Below, in pieces: positions 49,146 through 57,269 of a stretch of 64,000 nucleotides of DNA. How positions within the stretch are numbered: position 1 is the first letter of the stretch; every line of letters starts with the position of its first letter. A program made the translations under genes and the position numbers. The notes beneath the pieces were generated by a model. That model was not told the origin of the DNA. It saw nothing but the letters and a program-made list of their open reading frames with translations, and searched no databases. Origin of the DNA: Citrobacter sp. 18056 (lineage in GTDB: Bacteria > Pseudomonadota > Gammaproteobacteria > Enterobacterales > Enterobacteriaceae); assembly GCA_902706235.1 (NCBI GenBank), contig CACSJR010000006.1:186001-250000 (forward strand), written 5' to 3'.

Positions 49146-49374
49146 ACCGCATATTGTTCCCCTTCCTCTTCTTTAGACCGTCTTAATGTCAACGATTGTT
49201 ATCAGTAAACTTTATTTAAAATAAAAGTTATCGATAGCGAAATATATCCACCTTAATTCGCTTACATTTTCCCTGTGTTAAAAACTTGCGCTCCCATGAC
49301 GTTCAGTTTAGTATTTCATTATTATCAAACTATCTTTCAATACTAAGAATATTCCCGCAGCGAAATCTCATATA

Positions 49375-50193
49375 ATGAACGAATCCCGCGAAAAAGTAAT
49401 ATCTGACATCATAATCAAGCGAATATCTAACAATCAAAAACCTTTCCCTGTTGATATCTGGTTCCAGCCGCTGTTTGATCTCTCGTTGTTCAAATGTACC
49501 GGCGGAGAAATCCTCATTCGCGGGCAATACCTGCGGGAAACCATTCTTCCGTTCCGGTTTATCGCGAGCCTTGAGCGCCATGGTACCGGCATCGTTAATC
49601 TCGGGCACTATCTGGTCAACGAGTCATTCGAATACATCAACCGCTACTTCCCTGAGACCGATGACGACAGGCTCTATAACATCAATATCTCTAAAACGGA
49701 GTTGTTGCGGGCTGACTATTCTGAGCTGGTGATTGCGCAGGCGGCGCGTTACTCCATTTCTCCGCCACAGATTATTCTGGAGATAACGGGTGAAGATGCC
49801 ATTCTGACCCAACAGATGATTACTAATCTGAAAGCACTCCGGGAGAGTGGTTTTACGATTGCCTGGGGGGATATTTATAGTCTGTTAATGCTCGAGCTTA
49901 AAAATAATGCATGGCAAGCTGACTATATTAAGCTGGACCGCCGTTTGATGGCGAAAAGCCGCCTGAACGAAACCCGGGAAATTATTCTTGAGGCTCACCG
50001 TCATAATATAAAAGTGATTGCGGAAGGGATTGAGACCTTACAGCAGGTTTCATTCCTGCTGAAAGAGAATGTATCGCTGGGGCAGGGATATTTATTCTCG
50101 CGGCCGATAACGAAAGAGATGTTCCTCGAAAAATATTCGGATGACGAAAGCTTCGAGCCAGACGTAGACGACAATAGCGAAACCGACGCGTAA
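49375..50193 (+). CDS. EAL-domain protein with degenerate catalytic motifs
   Basis: 272 residues, a single EAL fold without GGDEF, PAS or membrane segments. Compared with active c-di-GMP phosphodiesterases, EAL reads EIL (45-47), the N-x-N (102-104), Glu136, Lys186 (KLD), Glu217 (AEGIE) and GQGY (236-239) are kept. The loop-6 motif DDFGTG is reduced to WGD (164-166) with about three residues missing, so metal binding and turnover should be impaired. An acidic tail ends the protein. Located between housekeeping genes and a flagellar locus, it may act as a c-di-GMP sensor or as a protein-binding regulator like YdiV/RflP (inference). Weak ribosome site. Confidence 0.8.
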   Translation: MNESREKVISDIIIKRISNNQKPFPVDIWFQPLFDLSLFKCTGGEILIRGQYLRETILPFRFIASLERHGTGIVNLGHYLVNESFEYINRYFPETDDDRLYNINISKTELLRADYSELVIAQAARYSISPPQIILEITGEDAILTQQMITNLKALRESGFTIAWGDIYSLLMLELKNNAWQADYIKLDRRLMAKSRLNETREIILEAHRHNIKVIAEGIETLQQVSFLLKENVSLGQGYLFSRPITKEMFLEKYSDDESFEPDVDDNSETDA

Positions 50194-50197
50194 TAAT

Positions 50198-50233
50198 AAC
50201 GCCCTTCAATCTGCATTGAAGGGCGTTTTTTTT
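50198..50233 (+). terminator. Terminator after the EAL-like gene
   Basis: A 13-bp stem AACGCCCTTCAAT / ATTGAAGGGCGTT with a 4-base loop and eight T residues. It overlaps the end of the convergent glycosyltransferase gene. Confidence 0.93.
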
Positions 50234-52781
50234 AGCTAAATAATTTCTTCTGGATGCTGGCTAACAACGTGTTATTTCCCGGCATCGATGATTGCTCAAG
50301 CGCGTTGGTTATCACTTTCGCCGCACGGGCTGCCGCCTGGCCATCCAGGAAAGCATCGCAATAATATTCCCGACATTCCTGCATCGCCTTATCCACCTCA
50401 GACCAGCGCGTTTCCTCTTTCAGCAAAGACACCAGCGTTTCGATATTCCCCGCACCTGGCAAGATTTCCCGAATCTTTTGATCTGCGCTGTGGGCCGTGG
50501 AATAGCTGGCCCCGTCTTTTAACAGGTCGTCCATACCTTCCCAATTCAGCAGGATGGTGCGCTTCCCGGCGTGAATGGCGTCGAAGATAAAGCCGCTGTT
50601 GTCTGTTATCACGAAATCCGCTTTTTCCAACAGGGCCAGGGTGTGCTGATGTTCGCTGACATGACGTTTCAGATACCGTTTGACCAGGCTCAGTGAGGTT
50701 TTTTCTTCCGCGCGGCACAGCGTGCCGTGATGCAGCTTGGTAATCACATTGTACTGATGGCTCAGGTTATGTAGCTTCTCGACCCAGTGTGGGATCGAGC
50801 TGAGCGCCCCGTAGGTCGGGGCATACAGCAGCGTTGGTTTCGCCGGATCGATTCTGAGCGACGCCGGGAGTTCCTGTTCGAACTGCTGATTGTGCCAGGC
50901 ATCAAAGCGGGGATTACCGACGAGCACTGCGCTGCCGTTAATATTCAGCGCCTGCTGTGAATGGTGGCTGTAGCAGAGAATGTGCTGATAGAACGTGTTC
51001 CACCAGGCGTGGTTCCATTCCTCTTTTGCCAGGCCGTACATGGCGCGAACGTGAACCTCGGCCAGGCCGTTTATCACCGGCGAATAGTATGGGCTGACAA
51101 GGCAGCCATATTTCTGCCGACGTTCTGCCACTTTCGACAACAGGCTACCGTGTAGCTGAGGGGTATCCAGCGATGACAGGCATTCCTGCATCTCGTGAAT
51201 AAATTCTTTTGGTGTCCGGTCGTTGATCAATAGCTCGCACTGATAGCCTTGAGCCAGCAACACATCCAGTATCGGTTTATACACCTGATAATGGAACGCC
51301 GACTCCATGAAAAAGCCGATGGTCTGGTTGAGCATTTTTTCGACCGGCGCGGCGTTTGTCATGCTATCGGTATTACGCGGCAGGCGGCTGAAATAGTGCT
51401 GAGTCATATCGCTGTATTCGCCGGTAATATCGCTGAGGCCAGGTTTCTGGTAGGCGATGCTCGGATAAAAGGCGAGCCATTTTCCCTGGCGAAGCAGCGG
51501 CTGCCACTGTTCTTCGAGGGTGGTCGAAAGATCTTCCTGCATTTGACGCAGCAGCGTGGCGTAAGAAGGGCTGTTCACCAGATAAGCGCAGATATGATCA
51601 CAGCTGCTGGCACGCACCAGATTATCAAAGCTCTTCAGCTCGCTGCCGGTCTGAACGCTGGCGCCCAGCAGAATCACTTCCCACGGCAGGACCGGTAAGG
51701 CATGCAGCAGTTTTTTCAGTGCCTGAACGTGTTTTGCCTGCTTCAGCATGACGGCGTCATCTTCCAGCAGCAGGTAGTTTTTCCAGCCTTTCTCCTGCGC
51801 CAGCTGTAACGCCTGAAGGTGCGATTGCCGACGCCCGCTTTGGCCGTGTCTGTCTTCTACGGCGCTCAGACGGGTGATTTTCTCCGCCGGGACACCGAGC
51901 AGGCTCAGCTCGTTACGCATGTGTTGCAACCGGTCTTCACGCTTATCAAGATTGATAACCACAAACTGATCGACGTGGCGCCAGTTGAGGCTTTGCCCGT
52001 GTGCGGCATTATGCAAACCGTGATACCAGGTTTTGAGCATCGGGTCACTGACCCACTCATCCAGCGTGGTTTCCAGAGCCTGGCTACTGCCGAGGACAAA
52101 ATCTTTATCAAAGGTGTTTTGGCTGTGAGATATGCACAGGATCGTGCGTTCGGCAGGCAGCTGCAGCGGTTTCACCGTGAAGTTGTTGGTGAAGCCTTTT
52201 TCTTCCGCCAGGTTGCAGTCATCCTCATAGCGGTGCTTTTTCAGGTAGTTGCGGTGATAACAGAACGTCCCGTTGAGAATGTGATTTTCGCCAAACGAGC
52301 GCGTTTTAAAGATGCGGTTAATGTGGCTGTACCAGATGGCAATCTGATCGGAGCCCGAAATCAGCGCCCGGTGACGCTGCATCATGCCGATGGTGTAGGC
52401 GATTTTATCGCGAGGATAGTAATCATCGTCATCCATACAGACGATGTATTCCCCCTGCGCCAGCTCGTTCAACATGTTGCGCTTGCGCCCTAAATCCAGG
52501 CGCTCTGGCGAATGGACGTAGCGAATATTAAACGCCTCCGGCTTTCCCTGGGTCAGCGCATGGATGATCTTCTCATTACTCTGCGGTGAGTCATCAAGGA
52601 TAACCAACTCGCGGCGGTCGGCCGGATAGTCCTGGTAGCGGAACATGTATAACAGATACGGCAAAAAGGCGGCGCGATTCCAGGTGGGTGTTACCACGCT
52701 GACAAACGGAAGTTCACGCCCGGAATCCAGGGTTTTCACCATCAATAACGGGTTTTTATTCGGGGTCGGGGGTAATGACAT
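50232..52781 (-). CDS. Three-domain glycosyl/glycerophosphotransferase, flagellum-linked
   Basis: 849 residues, no signal peptide or membrane segment. Three transferase domains are visible. (1) About 23-235, GT-A family 2: SVVTPTWNRAAFL, VILDDSPQSNE, and MDDDDYYPRDK (117-125) as the metal-binding acidic motif. (2) About 270-450, GT25/LPS-glycosyltransferase type: FVVINLDKREDRLQHM, and LLEDDAVML (339-345). (3) About 490-835, CDP-glycerol glycerophosphotransferase (TagB/TagF) type: LLYAPTYG (651-658), KLHHGT, and FVITDNSGFIFDAIHAGKRT. The gene lies 61 bp after a FliB-like gene that has a sigma-54 promoter of the flgB type, so it is probably expressed with the flagellum and may modify flagellin or other surface parts. 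The acceptor and sugar are unknown. Confidence 0.85.
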   Translation of the reverse strand: MSLPPTPNKNPLLMVKTLDSGRELPFVSVVTPTWNRAAFLPYLLYMFRYQDYPADRRELVILDDSPQSNEKIIHALTQGKPEAFNIRYVHSPERLDLGRKRNMLNELAQGEYIVCMDDDDYYPRDKIAYTIGMMQRHRALISGSDQIAIWYSHINRIFKTRSFGENHILNGTFCYHRNYLKKHRYEDDCNLAEEKGFTNNFTVKPLQLPAERTILCISHSQNTFDKDFVLGSSQALETTLDEWVSDPMLKTWYHGLHNAAHGQSLNWRHVDQFVVINLDKREDRLQHMRNELSLLGVPAEKITRLSAVEDRHGQSGRRQSHLQALQLAQEKGWKNYLLLEDDAVMLKQAKHVQALKKLLHALPVLPWEVILLGASVQTGSELKSFDNLVRASSCDHICAYLVNSPSYATLLRQMQEDLSTTLEEQWQPLLRQGKWLAFYPSIAYQKPGLSDITGEYSDMTQHYFSRLPRNTDSMTNAAPVEKMLNQTIGFFMESAFHYQVYKPILDVLLAQGYQCELLINDRTPKEFIHEMQECLSSLDTPQLHGSLLSKVAERRQKYGCLVSPYYSPVINGLAEVHVRAMYGLAKEEWNHAWWNTFYQHILCYSHHSQQALNINGSAVLVGNPRFDAWHNQQFEQELPASLRIDPAKPTLLYAPTYGALSSIPHWVEKLHNLSHQYNVITKLHHGTLCRAEEKTSLSLVKRYLKRHVSEHQHTLALLEKADFVITDNSGFIFDAIHAGKRTILLNWEGMDDLLKDGASYSTAHSADQKIREILPGAGNIETLVSLLKEETRWSEVDKAMQECREYYCDAFLDGQAAARAAKVITNALEQSSMPGNNTLLASIQKKLFS

Positions 52782-52808
52782 ATTCAGTTTTTCATCAAGC
52801 TCACAGCG

Positions 52809-52833
52809 CCGGGGCGTAACGTATCCGCCCCGG
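52809..52833. other. Hairpin between the FliB-like and glycosyltransferase genes
   Basis: An 8-bp GC stem CCGGGGCG / CGCCCCGG with a 9-base loop in the 61-bp gap. It has no T run, so it may limit rather than block transcription into the glycosyltransferase gene, or protect the upstream mRNA. Confidence 0.45.
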
Positions 52834-52842
52834 TGGGGAAAG

Positions 52843-53790
52843 TTAACGGACTAGCAGGGAGAACGCGCTCAGCAGGGCACCACCAGCAGGGGAGGCCAGA
52901 AGCTGCCGGTAGTAATCCTGCGCCGCTGGCGTGTGGCGCCACTGTTCGAACATCGCGACCAGCGCAACAATCTCTTCTTCGCTCAGGACAGAGCCGTCCA
53001 TCACCCACAGGCTGAAAAGGGATTTCAGCATGAAGTAATCGGCGTTCAGCTGCAGATAACGCTGCTGGGCAGAATCGTGTTCGTGGCACGGGAAAACGTC
53101 GTGATAGAGACGATACAGCAAGTAGTTTTCCAGCATCCACGGCTGGGTGTCGAAACTGGCCGAGGCGGTGGTTTCCCACAGGTCGGTCAGCTGCTGTTGC
53201 AGCAGCGCTTCGCTGTTTGCATCCTGTAATGACAGCAGGCTGATTTGCAGCGGAAGAACCTGTTTACGCTGGCTTTCTGGCAGTAGATCCCAGTTAAATT
53301 CCTGCTCCGCGAGGCCGGAAATCAGCTTACGCTGCAAGGCTGGCACGGACGGCATTTGCGCGAACTGGGCTTGCAGCGCACCCTGCTGTAAATGCTCACG
53401 CATTTTCTCCGGCAGCGTGGCCAGCAGCGCGAGGGTCTCGTCGCTTTCGCCCGGACTTTTTTCGGCGAAAGAGAGCAGAATGCCGAGGGCGTATAAGCGA
53501 ATATCCGCAGGCAGAGGATGCAGGGTCAAAATATCGAAGGAGACCTGGTTGAGCAGGCGTGCACGGGCTGGCAGCGCGTCGGCAGCATTCTTGGCGTCGC
53601 GCTTCTCGCTGTGCAGCACAAAGGCATCCGGCTTTTGCAGCAGCGCGCCACAGGTGGCGGTGCTGTCCAGGGATAAACTCAGGCGAGTTTCCTGTGACCA
53701 GTTCAGGGCGATAACCTGCTCAGGGTTGGCATCGGGCTGGCTCAGGTAATGACGAACGAATTCGGGTTGGTGGTAATCAATCTGTGGCAT
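52843..53790 (-). CDS. FliB-like protein lacking the cysteine cluster
   Basis: 315 residues. The start (YHQPEFVRHYL), the segment LSLSLDSTATCGALLQKPDA and the C-terminal part (NYLLYRLYHDVFPCHEHD) follow the pattern I know from FliB, the flagellin lysine N-methylase. Active FliB is about 390-400 residues and has a Cys-rich iron-sulfur region between the N-terminal FV..F and the SLSC..A part. Here that region, about 80-100 residues, is absent, and only two Cys remain. It should therefore not methylate by the usual mechanism. A sigma-54 promoter just upstream ties it to the flagellar genes. Homology is by pattern only. Confidence 0.6.
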   Translation of the reverse strand: MPQIDYHQPEFVRHYLSQPDANPEQVIALNWSQETRLSLSLDSTATCGALLQKPDAFVLHSEKRDAKNAADALPARARLLNQVSFDILTLHPLPADIRLYALGILLSFAEKSPGESDETLALLATLPEKMREHLQQGALQAQFAQMPSVPALQRKLISGLAEQEFNWDLLPESQRKQVLPLQISLLSLQDANSEALLQQQLTDLWETTASASFDTQPWMLENYLLYRLYHDVFPCHEHDSAQQRYLQLNADYFMLKSLFSLWVMDGSVLSEEEIVALVAMFEQWRHTPAAQDYYRQLLASPAGGALLSAFSLLVR

Positions 53791-53841
53791 AACGTTCTCT
53801 GCAACTAACCGGCATTATGAATTGAGGTATAGAAAACCTCT

Positions 53842-53858
53842 CGCAATATTCATGCCAG
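53842..53858 (-). promoter_or_regulatory. Sigma-54 promoter of the FliB-like/glycosyltransferase operon
   Basis: On the minus strand CTGGCATGAATATTGCG matches the -24/-12 consensus (YTGGCACGNNNNTTGCW), with GG and GC exactly 12 bp apart. It is 51 bp upstream of the FliB-like start and shares all but three of 17 positions with the promoter before flgB. Confidence 0.85.
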
Positions 53859-53937
53859 TTTTAATGTTCTACTATTCAATGAGTTAAAAATAGCTGGGGC
53901 AGAGGCGGAAACGTGGCTTCCACCTCAGGAAGGTGTA

Positions 53938-54366
53938 TCAGGGATGGTAGAGATAATCCGGTTTGTTACCCAAAAAGGTTTGTGCGAATTCCTGTTGGCG
54001 AATCAGCAACTCGCCGTTTTTTTCATTATAGGATTTGCATCGTCTGGCCTGATTTTCCAGCTGCTTCCAGGCGGTCATCGCGGCCGTTTTTTGCGGGGAG
54101 GGCAGCCAGCTAAAAACGGTCTCGATTCCGGTCCGGTCAGCGGTTAATCCCAGCTCCTGGAGGGCATTTCTGCGTGCCCTGGACTGTTCGCTCAGCTCAG
54201 CGTAGTGCTGTTCTATTTTGTGGTTAACGCGTTCTAATTCATCGCAGTCGCGACGGATCATGCACAGTCTTTGCTGTTCGAGCAGTTGGCGTAAGCTTCC
54301 GTATTGCTCTTCATCGAGACGGATGCCGCGCAGTAATGCTTTCACCAGGACGAGTTTGTCACTCAC
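53938..54366 (-). CDS. flgN: FlgN-type flagellar export chaperone
   Basis: 142 residues, almost wholly helical with heptad-like Leu spacing (residues 5-60) and a C-terminal RQQEFAQTFLGNKPDYLYHP, the typical end of FlgN proteins that binds FlgK and FlgL. Lies 15 bp after flgM on the same strand; flgN-flgM-flgA is the usual divergent set next to flgB. Cytoplasmic. Confidence 0.88.
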   Translation of the reverse strand: MSDKLVLVKALLRGIRLDEEQYGSLRQLLEQQRLCMIRRDCDELERVNHKIEQHYAELSEQSRARRNALQELGLTADRTGIETVFSWLPSPQKTAAMTAWKQLENQARRCKSYNEKNGELLIRQQEFAQTFLGNKPDYLYHP

Positions 54367-54381
54367 TTCAGGTAACTCTCT

Positions 54382-54666
54382 TTAATTGAAGAAACTCAGC
54401 ATTGAGGCTGCGAGTTCATCGATATCGACGGTAAAGCTGCCGTTAGCTAGCGCGGCCTGCATCTGGGTAACACTGTCCATATCCACGTCATCCTGTGGGG
54501 AATTGTTCAGGGCAACCTGCGCAGAATGCAGCGAGCTTTGAGTCAGCTCATCGGCAGATTGCTGGGGAGCAACCGTAGCCACATCATTGTTTTTTTTCGA
54601 TTTAGTTCCGGAACCTGACTGCGTTGCTGCGGCCGTGTTCTCTACTGACATCGGGGCAATCTTCAT
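54382..54666 (-). CDS. flgM: FlgM anti-sigma-28 factor
   Basis: 94 residues from the ATG at 54666, which has GAGGTC upstream; upstream in-frame ATGs lack conserved sequence. Disordered, Ser/Ala/Gln-rich N terminus, then the sigma-28-binding helices around DSVTQMQAALANGSFTVDID and ELAASMLSFFN. It implies a sigma-28 for late genes of this system, in line with the sigma-28-like site before flgK. Confidence 0.88.
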   Translation of the reverse strand: MKIAPMSVENTAAATQSGSGTKSKKNNDVATVAPQQSADELTQSSLHSAQVALNNSPQDDVDMDSVTQMQAALANGSFTVDIDELAASMLSFFN

Positions 54667-54775
54667 TTTGACCTCAAGCCTGTTAACCATCCGGGGGCGT
54701 CTGCCTCTCTCTTCACAAACAAACAGGCGACACATCGGAAGGAAAACTTAACCCAGAAGTGAAAAAATATTTCCG

Positions 54776-55531
54776 TCACTCACTATTCAGGGTTTTCACA
54801 ACCCCTTGATCGATGACGATAGCGCTAACGATCCGTTGACTGCTTTCGTTACGGACTTTGATGGTGTCGCCTTTGCGGCCATTTTTCATCGCTATCGCTG
54901 CCGTCTGAGCGGTTATCCCACCCAACTGTGATTGCAGCATCACGCTTTGGTCGCGTTTGACCAGTTCCGGCATCTCCAGTTGTGACGCGATCACCGGTTT
55001 ACCCGGCCTAAGGGTCCGTTTGCTGGTCAGGCCCAGAACCTGATCAAGGCGGGTCAGTAGGTCGCCATGGGCATTGCTGATGTTGTAGCTCTTCAACACC
55101 AGTTGGCTCTCATCCAGAACTTCACCGCGCTCAACGACGCCGTTCACCATCACTACCGGGACATAAAGATCGGCGTGCACGGGCACGCTGAGATGCCAGC
55201 CCTGGCTGCCTGGACAGCTCACGTCATAGCTGATGCGGTTAACCGAGACGAGCTCTGCACCAGAGCGGGTGGCTTTGAGCGCCGACCCACAGGGCGTTTC
55301 CGTTGCGGCGTAGGAAGGAATGAATACATTCAGCTTGTAGTGGTAGTCCTGCCAGCCCTTTTTCTGGGCCATTTTATCAATGTCTTTTCCTGCCGTGCTG
55401 AGGACCAGGGCATTGATTTGCGCACGTGGACCTTTCGCGGTGGCCTGTGCCGGGGCGACAAACAGACATGCGAAGAACGCGACGCACAGACAGCGGAAAG
55501 TAACCTTCCCGCCGGAGCGATGAGAAAACAT
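54776..55531 (-). CDS. flgA: P-ring assembly chaperone FlgA
   Basis: 251 residues with a signal peptide (about 1-30, ending QATA). C-terminal SAF domain: VVERGEVLDESQLVLKSYNI, LGLTSKRTLRPGKPVIASQL, GRKGDTIKVRNESSQRIVSA. Periplasmic helper for FlgI polymerisation. It is divergent from flgB; the 88-bp gap holds a sigma-54 promoter for flgB. Confidence 0.93.
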   Translation of the reverse strand: MFSHRSGGKVTFRCLCVAFFACLFVAPAQATAKGPRAQINALVLSTAGKDIDKMAQKKGWQDYHYKLNVFIPSYAATETPCGSALKATRSGAELVSVNRISYDVSCPGSQGWHLSVPVHADLYVPVVMVNGVVERGEVLDESQLVLKSYNISNAHGDLLTRLDQVLGLTSKRTLRPGKPVIASQLEMPELVKRDQSVMLQSQLGGITAQTAAIAMKNGRKGDTIKVRNESSQRIVSAIVIDQGVVKTLNSE

Positions 55532-55561
55532 AAAAACCTTACCTCTTAACGATTTATGAGA

Positions 55562-55578
55562 TTGGCATGATTATTGCT
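55562..55578 (+). promoter_or_regulatory. Sigma-54 promoter of the flgB operon
   Basis: TTGGCATGATTATTGCT fits the -24/-12 consensus with GG and GC 12 bp apart, 41 bp before the flgB ATG. Sigma-54 control of basal-body genes is typical of lateral (LafK-driven) and polar systems and not of the FlhDC-driven E. coli set. The activator gene is not in this window. Confidence 0.88.
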
Positions 55579-55619
55579 AATAAACCAAAGGCAAGGTTAT
55601 TCACGAGATATCAAACACG

Positions 55620-55967
55620 ATGGGTATAAGTTTTCAGCAGGTGTTCGGGGTACATGCTCAAGCAGTTCAGTTGCGTCTTGCGAGGACTGAGTTACTGACT
55701 GCGGATCTGGCAAACGTCGATACGCCGAATTTTAAATCTAAAGATATTGATTTTGCCGCTGAGATGCAACGAGCAAGTGAACAAGACGTGGTTTCGACAC
55801 CTACGGTCAAATATCGGGTGCCGATGCAGCCATCGGAGGATGGCAATACGGTTGATCTCAATAGCGAGCAGGCTCGCTTTTCTCAGAACAGCATGGATTA
55901 CCAGAGCAGTCTGGCGTTCATGAACATGCAGATAAGCGGACTTAAAACAGCGATAGAAGGGAAGTAA
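55620..55967 (+). CDS. flgB: Flagellar proximal rod protein FlgB
   Basis: 115 residues, a little shorter than E. coli FlgB (138). N-terminal rod motif LRLARTELLTADLANVDTPN and C-terminal helix SLAFMNMQISGLKTAIEGK, which pair in the rod D0 region. First gene of flgBCDEFGHIJ; 2 bp before flgC. Confidence 0.95.
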   Translation: MGISFQQVFGVHAQAVQLRLARTELLTADLANVDTPNFKSKDIDFAAEMQRASEQDVVSTPTVKYRVPMQPSEDGNTVDLNSEQARFSQNSMDYQSSLAFMNMQISGLKTAIEGK

Positions 55968-55969
55968 GT

Positions 55970-56401
55970 ATGTCTTTTGCTGATATTTATCAGATTTCAG
56001 GCTCTGCCATGACGGCGCAAACCGTGCGTCTGAATACCGTCGCCAGTAACCTGGCGAACGCAGAGTCACCGGCGACAAGCGAGGACGCGGTTTATAAAGC
56101 CCGTAGCCCTGTTTTTGCGGCGGTTTATAACAACAGTCTCATCGATCATCAGCGTCACGATATCGATGGGGCCAGCGTTCGCGTCCAGGATGTGTTGCAG
56201 AGCGGTGGCGCAGTACGTCGCTATGAGCCGCATCATCCGCTGGCAGACAAGGACGGCTATGTCTTTTATCCGGACGTCAATGTCGTCGAACAAATGGCGG
56301 ACATGATGTCTGCGTCCCGTGATTTTGAGACCAACGTTGACGTGCTCAACAACGTGAAAAGCATGCAGCAGAGCCTGCTTAAGCTCGGAGAGAACGCATG
56401 A
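55970..56401 (+). CDS. flgC: Flagellar proximal rod protein FlgC
   Basis: 143 residues. Rod motif TVRLNTVASNLANAESPATS at the N terminus, and the C-terminal NVVEQMADMMSASRDFETNV then NNVKSMQQSLLKLGENA. Overlaps flgD by 4 bp (ATGA). Confidence 0.96.
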   Translation: MSFADIYQISGSAMTAQTVRLNTVASNLANAESPATSEDAVYKARSPVFAAVYNNSLIDHQRHDIDGASVRVQDVLQSGGAVRRYEPHHPLADKDGYVFYPDVNVVEQMADMMSASRDFETNVDVLNNVKSMQQSLLKLGENA

Positions 56402-57234
56402 ATGGACTAGCGATGCGTGCCTACCTGCAACATCAAGGCAGCAAGGTCAGCACTCAGCAGGCCGTTTCTGCGGCTGCTCCGGTTTCCAGCGATGACGAGC
56501 CCCAGTATCAGGTTGGCGCTGATGCTGCGACGGGCAGCACCAGTGGAACGGACAGCAGCGATGTGTCGCCCACGCCGACAACCACTACCGATACCAACAG
56601 TGACGCGACCGATATGTTCCTGACGATGTTTGTGGCGGAGATCCAAAACCAGGATCCGACCGACCCGACGGACCCGACCGAATATATCAGCCAGCTAGGT
56701 ACCATGGCGCTGGTCACCATGGGTGAGGCGGAGTGTGTGGAAATGAACACCAACGCCATCCTGATGAGTAATCTGCAGGTGATGGCGCTCGGCAAGATGG
56801 TTGGTGAGGACATCATGGTCCAGACCACCAGCATGAGCGTTGGCGAAGGGAATATTCAGGGCCGTATCACGCTGTCGGATAGCTGCAGCACCGCGACCCT
56901 GCACTTTTCCGATGCCGCCGGCGATGACTATACGGTGCCTCTGGATGTCAGCAGCGAAAGCAATGGGCAGGTCTCTTTCGACTTCAACCCGGCGGACTAT
57001 GGCATCCCGCCGGGCGATTACGAAGTCTCTGTCGTGACGGATTCCGGGGAAGAAGAAGTTCCCATCGAGGTGTCCGGTCAGGTGGAAGACGTGCGTATTC
57101 CGCTGGATGGCAGCACGCCGTTGCTGGAAGTCACCGGCGTGGGTGAAGTGCCGTTTACGGCGATTAGCCAGTTCGGCATACCTGACTCCTCGTCTGCGGA
57201 TGGCGGTGATACGCCTGCTGAAGACGTTATCTGA
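56398..57234 (+). CDS. flgD: Hook-capping scaffold FlgD
   Basis: 278 residues, longer than the usual 220-235. The N-terminal linker (15-70) is rich in Ser/Thr/Asp/Ala. The FlgD signature follows: FLTMFVAEIQNQDPTDPTDP then EYISQLGTMALVTMGEAE. C-terminal half is a Fn3/tudor-like hook cap, with QFGIPDSSSADGG near the end. Very acidic overall. The cap is discarded when the hook is complete. Confidence 0.93.
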   Translation: MNGLAMRAYLQHQGSKVSTQQAVSAAAPVSSDDEPQYQVGADAATGSTSGTDSSDVSPTPTTTTDTNSDATDMFLTMFVAEIQNQDPTDPTDPTEYISQLGTMALVTMGEAECVEMNTNAILMSNLQVMALGKMVGEDIMVQTTSMSVGEGNIQGRITLSDSCSTATLHFSDAAGDDYTVPLDVSSESNGQVSFDFNPADYGIPPGDYEVSVVTDSGEEEVPIEVSGQVEDVRIPLDGSTPLLEVTGVGEVPFTAISQFGIPDSSSADGGDTPAEDVI

Positions 57235-57269
57235 ATTTGAGTTACCACAACACCAGGAAAAATTAAACC

